Source: DASSUW01 sp963792385
GTDB taxonomy: Bacteria; Actinomycetota; Thermoleophilia; Solirubrobacterales; Solirubrobacteraceae
Assembly (NCBI GenBank): GCA_963792385.1
Contig: CAWBVZ010000004.1
Span: 248,001 to 312,000 of the forward strand
DNA: 64,000 nucleotides
Reading direction: 5' to 3'
The notes under the pieces were generated by a model. It did not search any database, was not told where the DNA came from, and saw only the letters and a list, made by a program, of their open reading frames with translations. The translations under genes and the position numbers were made by a program. Every line of letters begins with the position of its first letter. Position 1 is the stretch's first letter. This document shows positions 1 to 8,166 of the stretch, piece after piece.

Positions 1-141
1 TACGCGCGGCTGGCACAGCGCAAGACGGTCAAGGACGCGACGATCGAGCGCCGCTTCCGCCGCTACAAGGACTTCGCGGGTCTCGCCTTCTGGCTCTACA
101 TCACTCGCGGCTGGGTGTCGGATCCCGAAGGCCCCCCGTGA
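1..141 (+). CDS. C-terminal end of an unrecognised protein (cut by window start)
   Basis: Forty-six codons are open from base 1 to a TGA at 139-141, using high-GC codon choice typical of the window. The visible tail is rich in Arg and Lys (KTVKDATIERRFRRYKDF) and then aromatic (AFWLYITRGWV). It ends SDPEGPP. I do not recognise a family from this fragment. It runs in the same direction as the trpS leader that follows, whose promoter-like box begins only 10 bases after the stop, so the two are probably transcribed separately. Confidence 0.6.
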   Translation, partial: YARLAQRKTVKDATIERRFRRYKDFAGLAFWLYITRGWVSDPEGPP

Positions 142-150
142 TGCCTTCCG

Positions 151-156
151 TATCAT
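151..156 (+). promoter_or_regulatory. Probable -10 box for the trpS leader
   Basis: TATCAT lies 8 nt before the ATG of the Trp-rich leader peptide at 165. No Shine-Dalgarno precedes that ATG, so transcription starting at or just before 165 would give a leaderless leader-peptide mRNA. The same box-to-start spacing recurs before many genes in this window. I see no convincing -35 element. Confidence 0.45.
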
Positions 157-164
157 CTGGATCC

Positions 165-248
165 ATGACCCAACCCGCGCACATCAGCCGACCCGCCCTC
201 GTGGCGTCGTCGCTGCGCGCGGCGCAGTCGTGGTGGGCCTGCCGCTAG
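165..248 (+). CDS. Trp-rich leader peptide upstream of trpS (27 aa)
   Basis: ATG at 165 opens a 27-residue frame ending QSWWACR and TAG at 246-248. Two consecutive TGG codons at 231-236 are the hallmark of a tryptophan attenuator peptide. The stop lies inside a hairpin whose left arm (237-244, GCCTGCCG) follows the Trp codons immediately. A ribosome stalled on scarce Trp-tRNA would cover that arm, while a ribosome reaching the stop would not stall there. Ribosome-mediated attenuation through a Trp leader peptide is established for trp operons and has been described for an auxiliary tryptophanyl-tRNA synthetase gene in Streptomyces. Applying it here is inference from the position and the WW pair. 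Confidence 0.75.
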   Translation: MTQPAHISRPALVASSLRAAQSWWACR

Positions 249-315
249 CCGGCAGGCCGCTTCAGACTCTCATCTGAGACCGGCCGCAGTTCCGGCCCGA
301 CCCCAAAGGGGCCGG
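237..315 (+). promoter_or_regulatory. Candidate transcription attenuator of trpS
   Basis: Several competing hairpins follow the Trp codons. GCCTGCCG (237-244) pairs perfectly with CGGCAGGC (250-257). GGCCG (255-259) can instead pair with CGGCC (281-285), enclosing TTCAGA/TCTGAG (261-266 with 273-278). A GC-rich terminator-like stem forms between CCGGCC (292-297) and GGCCGG (310-315) with an inner CC/GG pair and an AAA tip. CCGGCC at 280-285 can compete for the same right arm. There is no U-tract, which is common in high-GC actinobacteria. Which fold is the antiterminator is unclear from eye alone. Confidence 0.55.
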
Positions 316-380
316 CCACCGCGCGCCCACGGTCAAGGCCCCGTCGCTGAACAACGGGCGCCAACCAGGAGATGACCGTC

Positions 381-1379
381 ATGACCGATACCACCATCAC
401 CCTGACCGGGGTCCAGCCGACCGGGGATCTGCACCTCGGCAACTACATCGGCGCGATCCGGCCGCTGGCGGATCTCGCGGCCGACCCGACCCGGGACGTG
501 TACGTCTTCGTTGCCGATCTGCACGCGCTCAACAGCCGCCCCGATCCGGCGGTGCTGCGCGAGCGCTCCCGGCGACTCGTCGCCGCGCTGCTCGCCTGCG
601 GCCTCGACCGCCCGAACGTCCACGTGTACCGCCAGAGCCGGGTCCCCGCGGTCGCGGCGATGGCCGCTCTACTCAACAGCGTCACGGCCAAGGGGCTGCT
701 GAACCGCGCCCACGCCTACAAGGCGGCGGTCGCGGCCAACGTCGCGGCCGGACGCGACCCCGACCACGGCGTGAACGTGGGCCTGTACAGCTACCCGGTG
801 CTGATGGCCGCCGACATCCTCGCGCTCGACGCCGACGAGGTGCCGGTGGGCGCCGACCAGGCGCAGCACCTGGAGATCGCCGTCGATCTCGCCCAGCAGT
901 TCTCGCGCAGCTACCGGCCCGGCGTGCTGCGCGAGCCGCGCGCGCTCATCCCGCAGGCGACCGCGACGCTCCCCGGCCTCGACGGCCGCAAGATGAGCAA
1001 GTCCTACGGCAACGCCATCTCGCTCATGGCGGAGCCGGACGACATGCGCAAGCAGATCCGGCGGATCGTCACCGACTCCACGCCACCGGAGCAGCCGAAG
1101 GATCCCGACACGCTCGTCGCGCTGCTGCGTGCCTTCGCCGACGCTGGGACGGTCGCCGCCATCGAGGAGCGCTACCGCACCGGTGGGATCGGCTACGGCG
1201 AGGTCAAGGCGCGGCTCGCGGAGGCCGTCGATGCGCACGTCGCGCCGATGCGCAGCCGCTACCAGCGGCTGCTCACCGACTCGGCCGAGCTCGAGGCCCG
1301 GCTTGCCAAGGGCGAGCAGCACGCCTGCCACCGCGCCGAGCGGACGCTCGCCCGTACGAGGGTCGCGATGGGCCTGTAG
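381..1379 (+). CDS. trpS: Tryptophan--tRNA ligase
   Basis: Cytoplasmic class I aminoacyl-tRNA synthetase that charges tRNA-Trp (332 aa, normal bacterial length). The HIGH-type motif HLGN is at residues 18-21 and the KMSKS loop at 204-208 (GRKMSKSYGNAI). YSYPVLMAADI and DEVPVGADQAQHLE are typical TrpRS segments. I chose ATG 381 because AGGAG at 367-371 lies 9 nt before it and the family start (xTGVQPTG) follows directly; the ATG at 372 abuts that site. DLHAL keeps the His equivalent to H43 of Geobacillus TrpRS, a residue tied to indolmycin sensitivity. The gene sits behind a Trp-rich leader peptide, so expression probably rises when Trp-tRNA is low. It may be the sole or an auxiliary TrpRS. 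Confidence 0.95.
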   Translation: MTDTTITLTGVQPTGDLHLGNYIGAIRPLADLAADPTRDVYVFVADLHALNSRPDPAVLRERSRRLVAALLACGLDRPNVHVYRQSRVPAVAAMAALLNSVTAKGLLNRAHAYKAAVAANVAAGRDPDHGVNVGLYSYPVLMAADILALDADEVPVGADQAQHLEIAVDLAQQFSRSYRPGVLREPRALIPQATATLPGLDGRKMSKSYGNAISLMAEPDDMRKQIRRIVTDSTPPEQPKDPDTLVALLRAFADAGTVAAIEERYRTGGIGYGEVKARLAEAVDAHVAPMRSRYQRLLTDSAELEARLAKGEQHACHRAERTLARTRVAMGL

Positions 1380-1406
1380 CGCAAGACGCGTTTGTTAACC
1401 AACCTT

Positions 1407-1424
1407 CGCGCCGTCGACGGCGCG
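1407..1424. terminator. Palindrome in a convergent gap, likely bidirectional terminator
   Basis: CGCGCCGTCGACGGCGCG is a perfect 18-nt palindrome in the 50-bp gap between trpS (+) and the MMPL gene (-). Folded, it gives a 7-bp GC stem with a TCGA loop on either strand. No T-tract follows. The position between converging genes supports a terminator role. Confidence 0.45.
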
Positions 1425-1429
1425 GCCGC

Positions 1430-3832
1430 CTAGCCCGGCTTCGCCGGAGCCGGCGCCGGCACGGGCGCAGCCGGCAGCGTGGGCGCGGCGCCTGCCGCCG
1501 CGTCGCGCGCACGGAACCACTCGTCGCCCTCGATCGAGAAGTTGGGGACGATGCGGTCGAGCCAGCGCGGGAACCACCAGTTCGAGCGGCCGAGCAGCGT
1601 CATCACGGCCGGCACGAGCACGCAGCGCACGAGCGTCGCGTCGACCGCGACGGCCACCCCCATGCCGACGCCGAACTGCTTCACCGTCGGATCGCCGTTG
1701 AGGACGAAGGCGAAGAAGACGCTGACCATGATCAGCGCGGCCGAGGTGATTACGCGCCCGGTATGCGCGACGCCCTCGATCACCGCGCGGGTGTTGTCGC
1801 GGCTCCGCTCCCAGGCCTCCTTGATGTGCGTCATCAGGAAGACCTCGTAGTCCATCGAGAGCCCGAAGAGGATCGCGAACATCATCAGCGGGACGAAGCT
1901 CACGATCGCCACCTCGCCCTCGAGCCCGACGATCCCCGAGCCCCAGCCCTTCTCGAACACGGCGCTGACGACGCCGAACGCAGCGCCGATCGACACGAGG
2001 TTCATCAGCCCCGCCGTCAGCGGGATCACCACCGACCGGAACGCGAGCATCAGCAGCAGGAAGCTCAGGGCGACGACGACCGCGATCGTGAGGACAAGCC
2101 CGCCCGCGATCTCGTCGGCGAGGTCGACGTAGCCCGCCGTGGTCCCGCCGACACTGGCGGTCATGCTCGCGCCGCTCGTCGCCTTCGGGATCGTGTCGTC
2201 GCGCAGCCGCCGCACGAGCTCCTCGGTGGCGCGGTCCGACGGGCCGGTCTTGGGCGTCACGTTGAGGACGGCCGCGGTGCCGCCGGAGTTGACCAGCGGC
2301 AGGCTGACCTTGCTCACGCCGCTCGTCTTGGTGAGGTCGTCGCGCAGCTTCGTCAGCCGCGGGTCCGTCGCCTTCTGCTCGAGTTGCTTGCGCTGCGCGG
2401 CGGACTTGTCCTCGATCTGCTTGACCTGCGCGTCGGCAGCCGATGCCGGCAGGCCCTGTGCCTCGGCCTTCTGGCGCGCCGCGGCCTTCTGCTGGGACTC
2501 CTGCTTGGAGAGGTCGTCGAGCTTTGCCTGGTCGGGCTTCGCGGGCTGCTTGGACATGTCGACGCTGACCAGCAGCGGGCCGTTGGCGCCGACGCCGAAC
2601 GAGGCCGTGAGGCCGTCGTAGGCGCGGCGCGCCTCGGTGCTCGTCGGCAGCGCCCCGTTGTCCTGCTGGCCGAGGTAGAGGTCGAGCGCCGGCACCGCGA
2701 GCGCGACGAGCACGGCGGTGGCGACGAGCGCGGAAGGGAGCGGCCGGCGGGCGACGAATCGCGCCCAGCGCTCCCAGCCGTGCGGGTGGTCGTCCTTCAC
2801 GCCGCGGCGGTGCGGCAGCGCCAGCCGGTCGATGCGATCGCCGACGATCGCCAGGATCGCCGGCAGCAGCGTGATCGCGGCGGTCACCGCAACGAGCACG
2901 ACGAGCGCGGACGTGTAGCCGAGCGTCGTGACGAGCGGGATGTCGACGACGGCGAGCGAGAGCAGGGCGACCATCACCGTGATGCCGGCGAACACGACCG
3001 CGCCACCGGACGTGGCAGCCGAGCGCGCGATCGACTCGCGCGTATCCATGCCCACCCGCCGCTGCGCCTGGTGGCGCGTGACGATGAACAGCGCGTAGTC
3101 GATCCCGACGCCGAGCCCGATCATGGTCGCGAGCGTGGGCGCGACGGTCGGTACTTCGGTGACCTGGCTGATCAGCGTGATGATCGACAGCCCGCTGACG
3201 AGTCCGACGATCGCGGTCACGATCGGCAGGCCCATCGCGACCACGGTGCCGAAGGTGAAGAGCAGGACGATCACGGCCATCGACAGTCCGACCGCCTCGC
3301 TGGAATGCGTCTCGGGCTTGGAGACCTTCTGGCCGACGTAGCCGCCAAAGCTGACGGCGAGGCCAGCGTCGCGCGCGGGATCTGCCTCGTCGACGATCCG
3401 CTGGGCATCGTCGGTCGTGAGGTCGCTCGGGCTGGCGCGCAGGTTGAGCGCGATGTAGCCGGTCCGCGCGTCCTTGGCCAGGATGTCCTTGGAGGCGAGC
3501 GGGCTCGTCGCGGAGCGGACGTCGGGGTCCTTCTTGAACGCCGCGACCGTGTCGTCGATCGGCTTCTTGTACTTGCCGTCGGTCAGCTTGGCGCCCTGCG
3601 GGGCCTTGAGCACGACCGGGTTGGTGCCGTTGGCCTGCGACGGGAAGCGCTCGGCCAGCAGGTCGCTCGCCTTTTGACTGTCGCTGCCCGGGAGCGTGAG
3701 GTTGTCGTTCAGGTCGGGCCCGACGCTGCGGGCCGCGACCGCAAGCGCCAGGAAGATCGCCAGCCAGGCGCCGACCACGATCCAGCGGCGGCGCACGCAG
3801 AATCCGCCGAGCCGGTAGAGCAAGGGGGTCAC
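1430..3832 (-). CDS. MMPL family membrane transporter
   Basis: RND-superfamily exporter of the MmpL/YdfJ type, about 800 aa. After the first membrane helix (near RRRWIVVGAWLAIFLALAV) comes an outside domain with NPVVLKAP, then a helix bundle with GLGVGIDYALFIVTR. A second outside domain and a second bundle with GLSMDYEVFLMTHIKE follow: the usual duplicated layout. The second outside loop has a long Gln/Lys/Ala-rich coiled-coil-like stretch (QQKAAARQKAEAQG). The C-terminus is Pro/Ala rich. I chose GTG 3832 because TACATT at 3842-3847 precedes it by 9 nt; a longer frame reaches 4093 but would overlap the divergent acetyltransferase. Substrate unknown: lipids or drugs are typical of the family. 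Confidence 0.88.
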   Translation of the reverse strand: MTPLLYRLGGFCVRRRWIVVGAWLAIFLALAVAARSVGPDLNDNLTLPGSDSQKASDLLAERFPSQANGTNPVVLKAPQGAKLTDGKYKKPIDDTVAAFKKDPDVRSATSPLASKDILAKDARTGYIALNLRASPSDLTTDDAQRIVDEADPARDAGLAVSFGGYVGQKVSKPETHSSEAVGLSMAVIVLLFTFGTVVAMGLPIVTAIVGLVSGLSIITLISQVTEVPTVAPTLATMIGLGVGIDYALFIVTRHQAQRRVGMDTRESIARSAATSGGAVVFAGITVMVALLSLAVVDIPLVTTLGYTSALVVLVAVTAAITLLPAILAIVGDRIDRLALPHRRGVKDDHPHGWERWARFVARRPLPSALVATAVLVALAVPALDLYLGQQDNGALPTSTEARRAYDGLTASFGVGANGPLLVSVDMSKQPAKPDQAKLDDLSKQESQQKAAARQKAEAQGLPASAADAQVKQIEDKSAAQRKQLEQKATDPRLTKLRDDLTKTSGVSKVSLPLVNSGGTAAVLNVTPKTGPSDRATEELVRRLRDDTIPKATSGASMTASVGGTTAGYVDLADEIAGGLVLTIAVVVALSFLLLMLAFRSVVIPLTAGLMNLVSIGAAFGVVSAVFEKGWGSGIVGLEGEVAIVSFVPLMMFAILFGLSMDYEVFLMTHIKEAWERSRDNTRAVIEGVAHTGRVITSAALIMVSVFFAFVLNGDPTVKQFGVGMGVAVAVDATLVRCVLVPAVMTLLGRSNWWFPRWLDRIVPNFSIEGDEWFRARDAAAGAAPTLPAAPVPAPAPAKPG

Positions 3833-3841
3833 GGCGCGCCC

Positions 3842-3847
3842 AATGTA
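3842..3847 (-). promoter_or_regulatory. Leaderless-type -10 box for the MMPL gene
   Basis: On the minus strand TACATT lies 9 nt before GTG 3832, with no Shine-Dalgarno between. It fits the TANNNT pattern seen before many other starts here. Confidence 0.4.
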
Positions 3848-3968
3848 AGCGCGATCAACAAGAGCCGACCCTACCTCAGCCCTCGTGAGCGTGCCCGAAA
3901 CGATTCGGGCACCTGCGCGCCGCCCTGGACTTTTGCGGTGGCCACGGAGACAATGGCGCCTCCCCCGG

Positions 3969-4400
3969 ATGGACGTCGAGCTTCGCCAGATCACTGCCGA
4001 GACCGTTCGGGCGATCTGCGAGCTCGAGGTGGCGGCCGACCAGCGATCGTTCGTCGCGCCGAATGCGGTCTCGATCGCGGAGGCGCACTTCAACCCCGGG
4101 CACTGGATGCGGGCGATCTACGCCGACGGACGGCCCGTCGGCTTCGTGCTCACGTTCGACGACCCGTCGGAGGGCTACTTCCTGTGGCGGTTCATGATCG
4201 CCGAGGGGCACCAGCGCCGCGGCATCGGCCGGCGCGCGATGGACCAGGTGCTCGAGCACTGGCGCGAGCTCGGTGTGACCGCGGCGAGGACCAGCGTGGT
4301 GCCCGCGAATGTCGGTGCGACTCGCCTCTACGAATCGCTCGGCTTCCGGCTCACCGGCGAGGAGGACCACGGAGAACTGGTGATGACTCTGGACATGTGA
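3969..4400 (+). CDS. GNAT family N-acetyltransferase
   Basis: A 143-aa acetyl-CoA-dependent N-acetyltransferase. The acetyl-CoA loop is visible as HQRRGIGRRAMDQV (Q/RxxGxG/A motif), followed by VVPANVGATRLYESLGF, a classic GNAT strand-helix ending. The start VELRQIT and the RSFVAPNAVSIAEA segment resemble the polyamine (spermidine/diamine) acetyltransferase branch, but the substrate cannot be fixed. ATG 3969 gives the usual family N-terminus; an earlier in-frame ATG at 3885 adds an Arg/Pro-rich stretch unlike the family. It diverges from the MMPL gene. Confidence 0.88.
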   Translation: MDVELRQITAETVRAICELEVAADQRSFVAPNAVSIAEAHFNPGHWMRAIYADGRPVGFVLTFDDPSEGYFLWRFMIAEGHQRRGIGRRAMDQVLEHWRELGVTAARTSVVPANVGATRLYESLGFRLTGEEDHGELVMTLDM

Positions 4401-4462
4401 TCGGCCGGAGGGGACAATTGCGTGGCTGTGAACCCTCAGTTCACCGCGTCCGTGATGAGCAT

Positions 4463-6475
4463 GTGGGCTTGGCGGCGGTCGGAGTCCTGGCGGCGAGTGG
4501 CTTGACGCCGCCATCCGAGTCGCGATCCGGTCGCGTGACGCTCGGGGCGCGGAAGGCGCGTCGCGACGGAGCCATCTTCGTCGGCCGCGAGGCAGAGCTC
4601 GCCTTCGTCGAGCGACTGTTCGTCGACGATCCGCCGGTGAGCGTCGTGCTGCTGCACGGCCCGGGCGGGATCGGGAAGAGCGGGTTGCTGCGGGAGGTCG
4701 AGCGCCGCGGCGCGCTCGCCGGCTGGACGCCGCATCTGATCGAGGGCCGCGACCTTCCGCCGGTGCCGGAGGCGCTCGAGGAGGCCCTGTCGGGGGCACG
4801 TGAAGAGGAGCGCCCGCTGCTGCTGTTCGACTCCTACGAACGGCTCCAGGCGATGGGCGGCTACCTGCGCGGCCGGCTCCTTCCCGCCTTCCCCGAGCGA
4901 ACGATCGTCGTGATCGCGGGCCGCAGGCCGCCGGAGCGGAGCTGGTTCGAAGGCGGTTGGGAATCGCTCGCCGCCGCGGTCGAGCTCGAGCCGCTCTCGC
5001 CCGAGGAGTCGCGGGCGCTGCTCCTGGCGCGCGGCCTCGGCGGCGACGCACGCCTCGAGGAACTGGTCGCGTGGGCGAGCGGCTCGCCGTTGGCGTTGAC
5101 GCTCGCGGCGTGGGCCGCGGGGATGGATCACCGGTGGAAGCCCACCCCCGGTTGGGAGCCGACCGAGCTCGCTCGTTCGATCATTTGGCGCCTGGCCGAG
5201 TCCGGGCTTCAGCCGGCGTTCCACGAGGCGCTCGCGGTGGCCGCGATCGCCCGTGTCACGACGCTCGACGTGCTCGAGGCCGCGCTGCCCGACAGCGACC
5301 CGCAGGAGGGATTCGAGTGGCTGGGCGCGCGCACGTTCGTCGAGCCGCTGGGGCGCGGTGTGGCCCTGCACGAGCTCGTGCGCCGCGCCGTCCGCGCCGA
5401 GTTGCGCCAGCACGAGCCCGACCGCGAGCGAGAGCTGCGCCGGCGGATCGTCGACCATCTCCACGGACGCGCCGTCGCCGGCGAGCTGCTGCAGACGATC
5501 GACCTCGCCGAGCTGGCCGAGAACCCGGTGGTCCGCTCGGGCTACAGCTGGCAGGGCAGCATCCGCCACCGGATCGACGGCGTGCGGCCCGGTGACGCGG
5601 AGCACGTCGCCGAGCTCCTGCGTAGTGACGCCTGGTGGGAGGCCACGCAGCCGTTCTTCGACGACGCGCCGGCGCGGGTCGCGATCGCGCGCGACGCGGA
5701 AGAGGCGGTCTGCGGCTATTCGATCTCCGTCACGCCGGCGAGCGCGCCCGAGCTGGCGCGCACGGACCCTGTGCTCGGGCCGTGGCTCACGCACGCCCAG
5801 TCGCTCGCGCCCGACGGCAACGCCGTGCTCTGGCGCGACTCCGAGGATTTCAGCGGCGACCCGCGATCGCACGTACGGGCGATGGTCAACATGGCCGGCA
5901 TCCTCCGGTCGGGCCTCAAGAACCCCCGCTACGCCTACCTCCCGATCGATCCCGGCAGCGGCGCGGCGCGAGCGTTCAGCACGGCATTGGCGGCCCGCCA
6001 CCTACCCCAGCTCGACGTCGAGATCGGCGAACGCAGGATCGAGTGCCATCTGATCGACTATGGGGCCGGCGGACTGCTCGGCGCGCAGCGCGACCTCGTC
6101 TACGCCGAGCTCGGATTCGCGACGACGGCGGCGCCGTTCGACGCCGAGGTCGTGCGCCACGCCCTGCGCAACCTCCACGTCCCGCACGAGCTGGCCGGCA
6201 GCCCGCTAGCCCAGGGCGCCGACGCCACCTCGGTACGCGAGCTGCTCGAGGAGGCGGCCGAGCAGGCGTTCGGCGAGACCGACAACGAGCGGCTCCTGCA
6301 GCGCGTGCTCGTGCGCGGCTACATCACGCCGGCTGCGAGCCACGAGCAGGCGGCGGACGAGCTACACCTCAGCCGGTCGGCGTACTTCCGCCGGCTCAGC
6401 CTCGCCTCCCAGCGCGTGGCCGAGTACCTGTCGCGGGACCGGAGTGAGACCGAGGCGCGACCGATCCGCCACTGA
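4463..6475 (+). CDS. AAA/NB-ARC-like ATPase with C-terminal HTH-like segment
   Basis: About 670 aa. FVGREAEL starts an ATPase domain; Walker A is GPGGIGKSG near residue 66 and a Walker B-like strand is LLLFDSYE. This is the layout of STAND-type signalling ATPases. The final 40 residues contain QAADELHLSRSAYFRRL, which looks like a helix-turn-helix of the kind that ends large regulators. It is not a standard LuxR domain. The region between about residues 390 and 560 (for example GILRSGLKNPRYAYLP) I do not recognise. The start is uncertain: GTG 4463 gives the longest frame after the acetyltransferase, and GTG 4535 (VTLGARK) would begin closer to the ATPase domain. Likely a cytoplasmic transcription regulator. 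Confidence 0.72.
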   Translation: MGLAAVGVLAASGLTPPSESRSGRVTLGARKARRDGAIFVGREAELAFVERLFVDDPPVSVVLLHGPGGIGKSGLLREVERRGALAGWTPHLIEGRDLPPVPEALEEALSGAREEERPLLLFDSYERLQAMGGYLRGRLLPAFPERTIVVIAGRRPPERSWFEGGWESLAAAVELEPLSPEESRALLLARGLGGDARLEELVAWASGSPLALTLAAWAAGMDHRWKPTPGWEPTELARSIIWRLAESGLQPAFHEALAVAAIARVTTLDVLEAALPDSDPQEGFEWLGARTFVEPLGRGVALHELVRRAVRAELRQHEPDRERELRRRIVDHLHGRAVAGELLQTIDLAELAENPVVRSGYSWQGSIRHRIDGVRPGDAEHVAELLRSDAWWEATQPFFDDAPARVAIARDAEEAVCGYSISVTPASAPELARTDPVLGPWLTHAQSLAPDGNAVLWRDSEDFSGDPRSHVRAMVNMAGILRSGLKNPRYAYLPIDPGSGAARAFSTALAARHLPQLDVEIGERRIECHLIDYGAGGLLGAQRDLVYAELGFATTAAPFDAEVVRHALRNLHVPHELAGSPLAQGADATSVRELLEEAAEQAFGETDNERLLQRVLVRGYITPAASHEQAADELHLSRSAYFRRLSLASQRVAEYLSRDRSETEARPIRH

Positions 6476-6542
6476 CAGCAGCCCCGGACGCTGGGAGCGT
6501 GGTCGCCGGATGGATTCCCGACCCGCAAGGAGATCACCCCGT

Positions 6543-7412
6543 ATGCGTCCAGCCTCCCGACCACTCCTTCTCGTGGCGATCGCCGCGCTGTGCCTGGTGG
6601 CGACCGCGCCGGTGGCTCAGGCACGGCATATGAGCACCACGTTCTTCACGTTGCTGTCTCCGAAGACGGCGACGCACCCGATCGGGGTCAACCACACCCT
6701 CACCGCGACGGTGATAGAGCACACCGAGAACTGCGACCCGGGCTATGGGTCGCCGCAGATCGGGCCGAGGCCCAACGCGAAAGTGAAGTTCGAGGTCGTG
6801 AGCGGGCCGAACAAGGGGAAGAGCGGCGTCGGAACGACCGACATGCAGGGCCACGCGTACTTCACCTACACGAGTACGAAGACCGGTACCGACAAGCTCA
6901 TCGCCACGCCGACCGACCTCAAGAACATCGGCAAATGTAACGCCGACCCGGGCCCCGCGCTGGCCTCGAACGAAGTCGAAGCGATCTGGGTGCCGGGGCG
7001 TGACGGCGGTGACGGCGGAGACGGCCCCCCTCCGGTCGATGAAAGCCAGCCGCAGCTTTCGATCGACGACGTGCGCGTCAGGGAGGGCGACACCGACCTC
7101 TCACCCGCGACGCCGGCGACGTTCACCGTGTCGCTGAGCAAGCCGAGCGCGCTCCCGGTCGTCGTCCAGTACGCCACCAGCAACATCTCGGCAATCGACT
7201 GGTGGGACTACCTGGTGCGTCTCGACAAGCTGACGTTCATGCCCGGTGACCCGCTCACCCAGACGGTCACGATCGACGTGCGCGGCGATCGTCTCGACGA
7301 GCTGGACGAGTCGTTCGCGGTGACCCTGTTCAACCCGCTGAACGCACAGATCTCAGACGGCAAGGGCATCGGAACGATCGTCGACGACGACCTGCCTCCC
7401 ATGCTCCCCTGA
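6543..7412 (+). CDS. Secreted Calx-beta domain protein
   Basis: A 289-aa exported protein. A Sec signal peptide is clear (basic start, then LLLVAIAALCLVATAPVA, cleavage near AQA). Residues about 30-140 look like an Ig-like fold (HTLTATVIEHTENCDPGYG ... VKFEVVSGPNKGKSGVGTT, YFTYTSTKTGTDKL). A short Gly/Asp linker (RDGGDGGDGPPP) leads to a Calx-beta domain (VREGDTDLSPATPATFTVSL ... ESFAVTLFNPLNA, GIGTIVDDD), known for calcium-binding extracellular adhesive proteins. The start at ATG 6543 is set by AAGGAG at 6527-6532. It ends 13 bp before the converging ABC permease. Role probably cell-surface adhesion or matrix. Confidence 0.8.
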   Translation: MRPASRPLLLVAIAALCLVATAPVAQARHMSTTFFTLLSPKTATHPIGVNHTLTATVIEHTENCDPGYGSPQIGPRPNAKVKFEVVSGPNKGKSGVGTTDMQGHAYFTYTSTKTGTDKLIATPTDLKNIGKCNADPGPALASNEVEAIWVPGRDGGDGGDGPPPVDESQPQLSIDDVRVREGDTDLSPATPATFTVSLSKPSALPVVVQYATSNISAIDWWDYLVRLDKLTFMPGDPLTQTVTIDVRGDRLDELDESFAVTLFNPLNAQISDGKGIGTIVDDDLPPMLP

Positions 7413-7425
7413 CCCCCACGGGGAA

Positions 7426-8166
7426 TCATGCGGCCCTCGCGGTGTCGTGCCGGTAGGCGCGGCCCGCGAGGGCGATCAGGGCGACCGTCCAGCCGGCCAT
7501 CACGAGCCAGCCGTGAACGCCCCAGCCGCCTTCGCCGAGGCCTACGTGGCTGGCCTGCACGAGCCAGTACGAGGGCAGCTCCCGCGCCAGATCGGGGAAG
7601 AACCCGTGGCCCGTGATCGGAAACCAGCTCCCACCGAGCAGCGCGAGCACTCCGACCAGGCCGCCGACGGCGGGGCCGATCGAGTCTGAGCTGAGCAGGT
7701 GCCCGAGGGCGATCCCCAGGGCCGCGAACGGAATCAGCCCGACGAGCAGGAGCCCGGTCATGGCCAGCCAGCGGCCGGCCGGCAGGCTCACTCCGAGCGC
7801 CGCGCCGCAGGCGTACAGGGCGAGAATGCTGAGCCCGGCCAGCAGGTAGCCGGTCAGGACCTTTGTCCCGATGTAGGACGAGGACGAGAGCGGGCTGGCG
7901 CGGAGCTGGCGGTTCCAGCCGGCGGCGCGGTCGGCGGCGATGCGCGCGCCGCTGGCGAGCATCGCGTTCATCGTGGCGAAGGCCGCGATCCCGATCATGA
8001 AATAGAGCGGCAGCGATATCCCGGTGCCCGAGAAGTCCCCGACATCGCGGTTGGGCGCGGCGATCGCGAGGAAGAGGACCACCGGAAGCGCGAGCGCGAG
8101 GATCACCACGCGTCGGTTGCGGATGGCCCTCAGCAGCTCGTAGCGCGTGTAGACGGCGGTGCTCAT
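7426..8166 (-). CDS. ABC-2 type transporter permease
   Basis: Integral membrane subunit of an ABC exporter, 246 aa. It starts with a short basic cytoplasmic segment (YELLRAIRNRRVV) and has six apparent hydrophobic spans, including LALALPVVLFLAIA, PLYFMIGIAAFATMNAML and LTGYLLAGLSILALYACG. WNRQLRASPLSSSSYIGTKV is the conserved loop of DrrB-like ABC-2 permeases. Its ATG overlaps the stop of the ATPase gene by 4 bp (ATGA), so the pair is translationally coupled. Substrate unknown; drugs or lipids are usual. Confidence 0.88.
   Translation of the reverse strand: MSTAVYTRYELLRAIRNRRVVILALALPVVLFLAIAAPNRDVGDFSGTGISLPLYFMIGIAAFATMNAMLASGARIAADRAAGWNRQLRASPLSSSSYIGTKVLTGYLLAGLSILALYACGAALGVSLPAGRWLAMTGLLLVGLIPFAALGIALGHLLSSDSIGPAVGGLVGVLALLGGSWFPITGHGFFPDLARELPSYWLVQASHVGLGEGGWGVHGWLVMAGWTVALIALAGRAYRHDTARAA

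Noticed and set aside
381..1379. TrpS as an indolmycin-resistance variant
   Set aside because: The His equivalent to H43 of Geobacillus TrpRS is retained (DLHAL), so the best-known resistance marker is absent. Resistance through other residues cannot be judged by eye.
1763..4462. A very long open frame on the plus strand running into the AAA regulator gene (over 1500 codons in total)
   Set aside because: The first 900 codons are antisense to the MMPL gene and out of frame with the acetyltransferase. The peptide is Arg/Asp/Glu/His-rich low-complexity, typical of a high-GC shadow frame. Only the part from about 4463 is coding.
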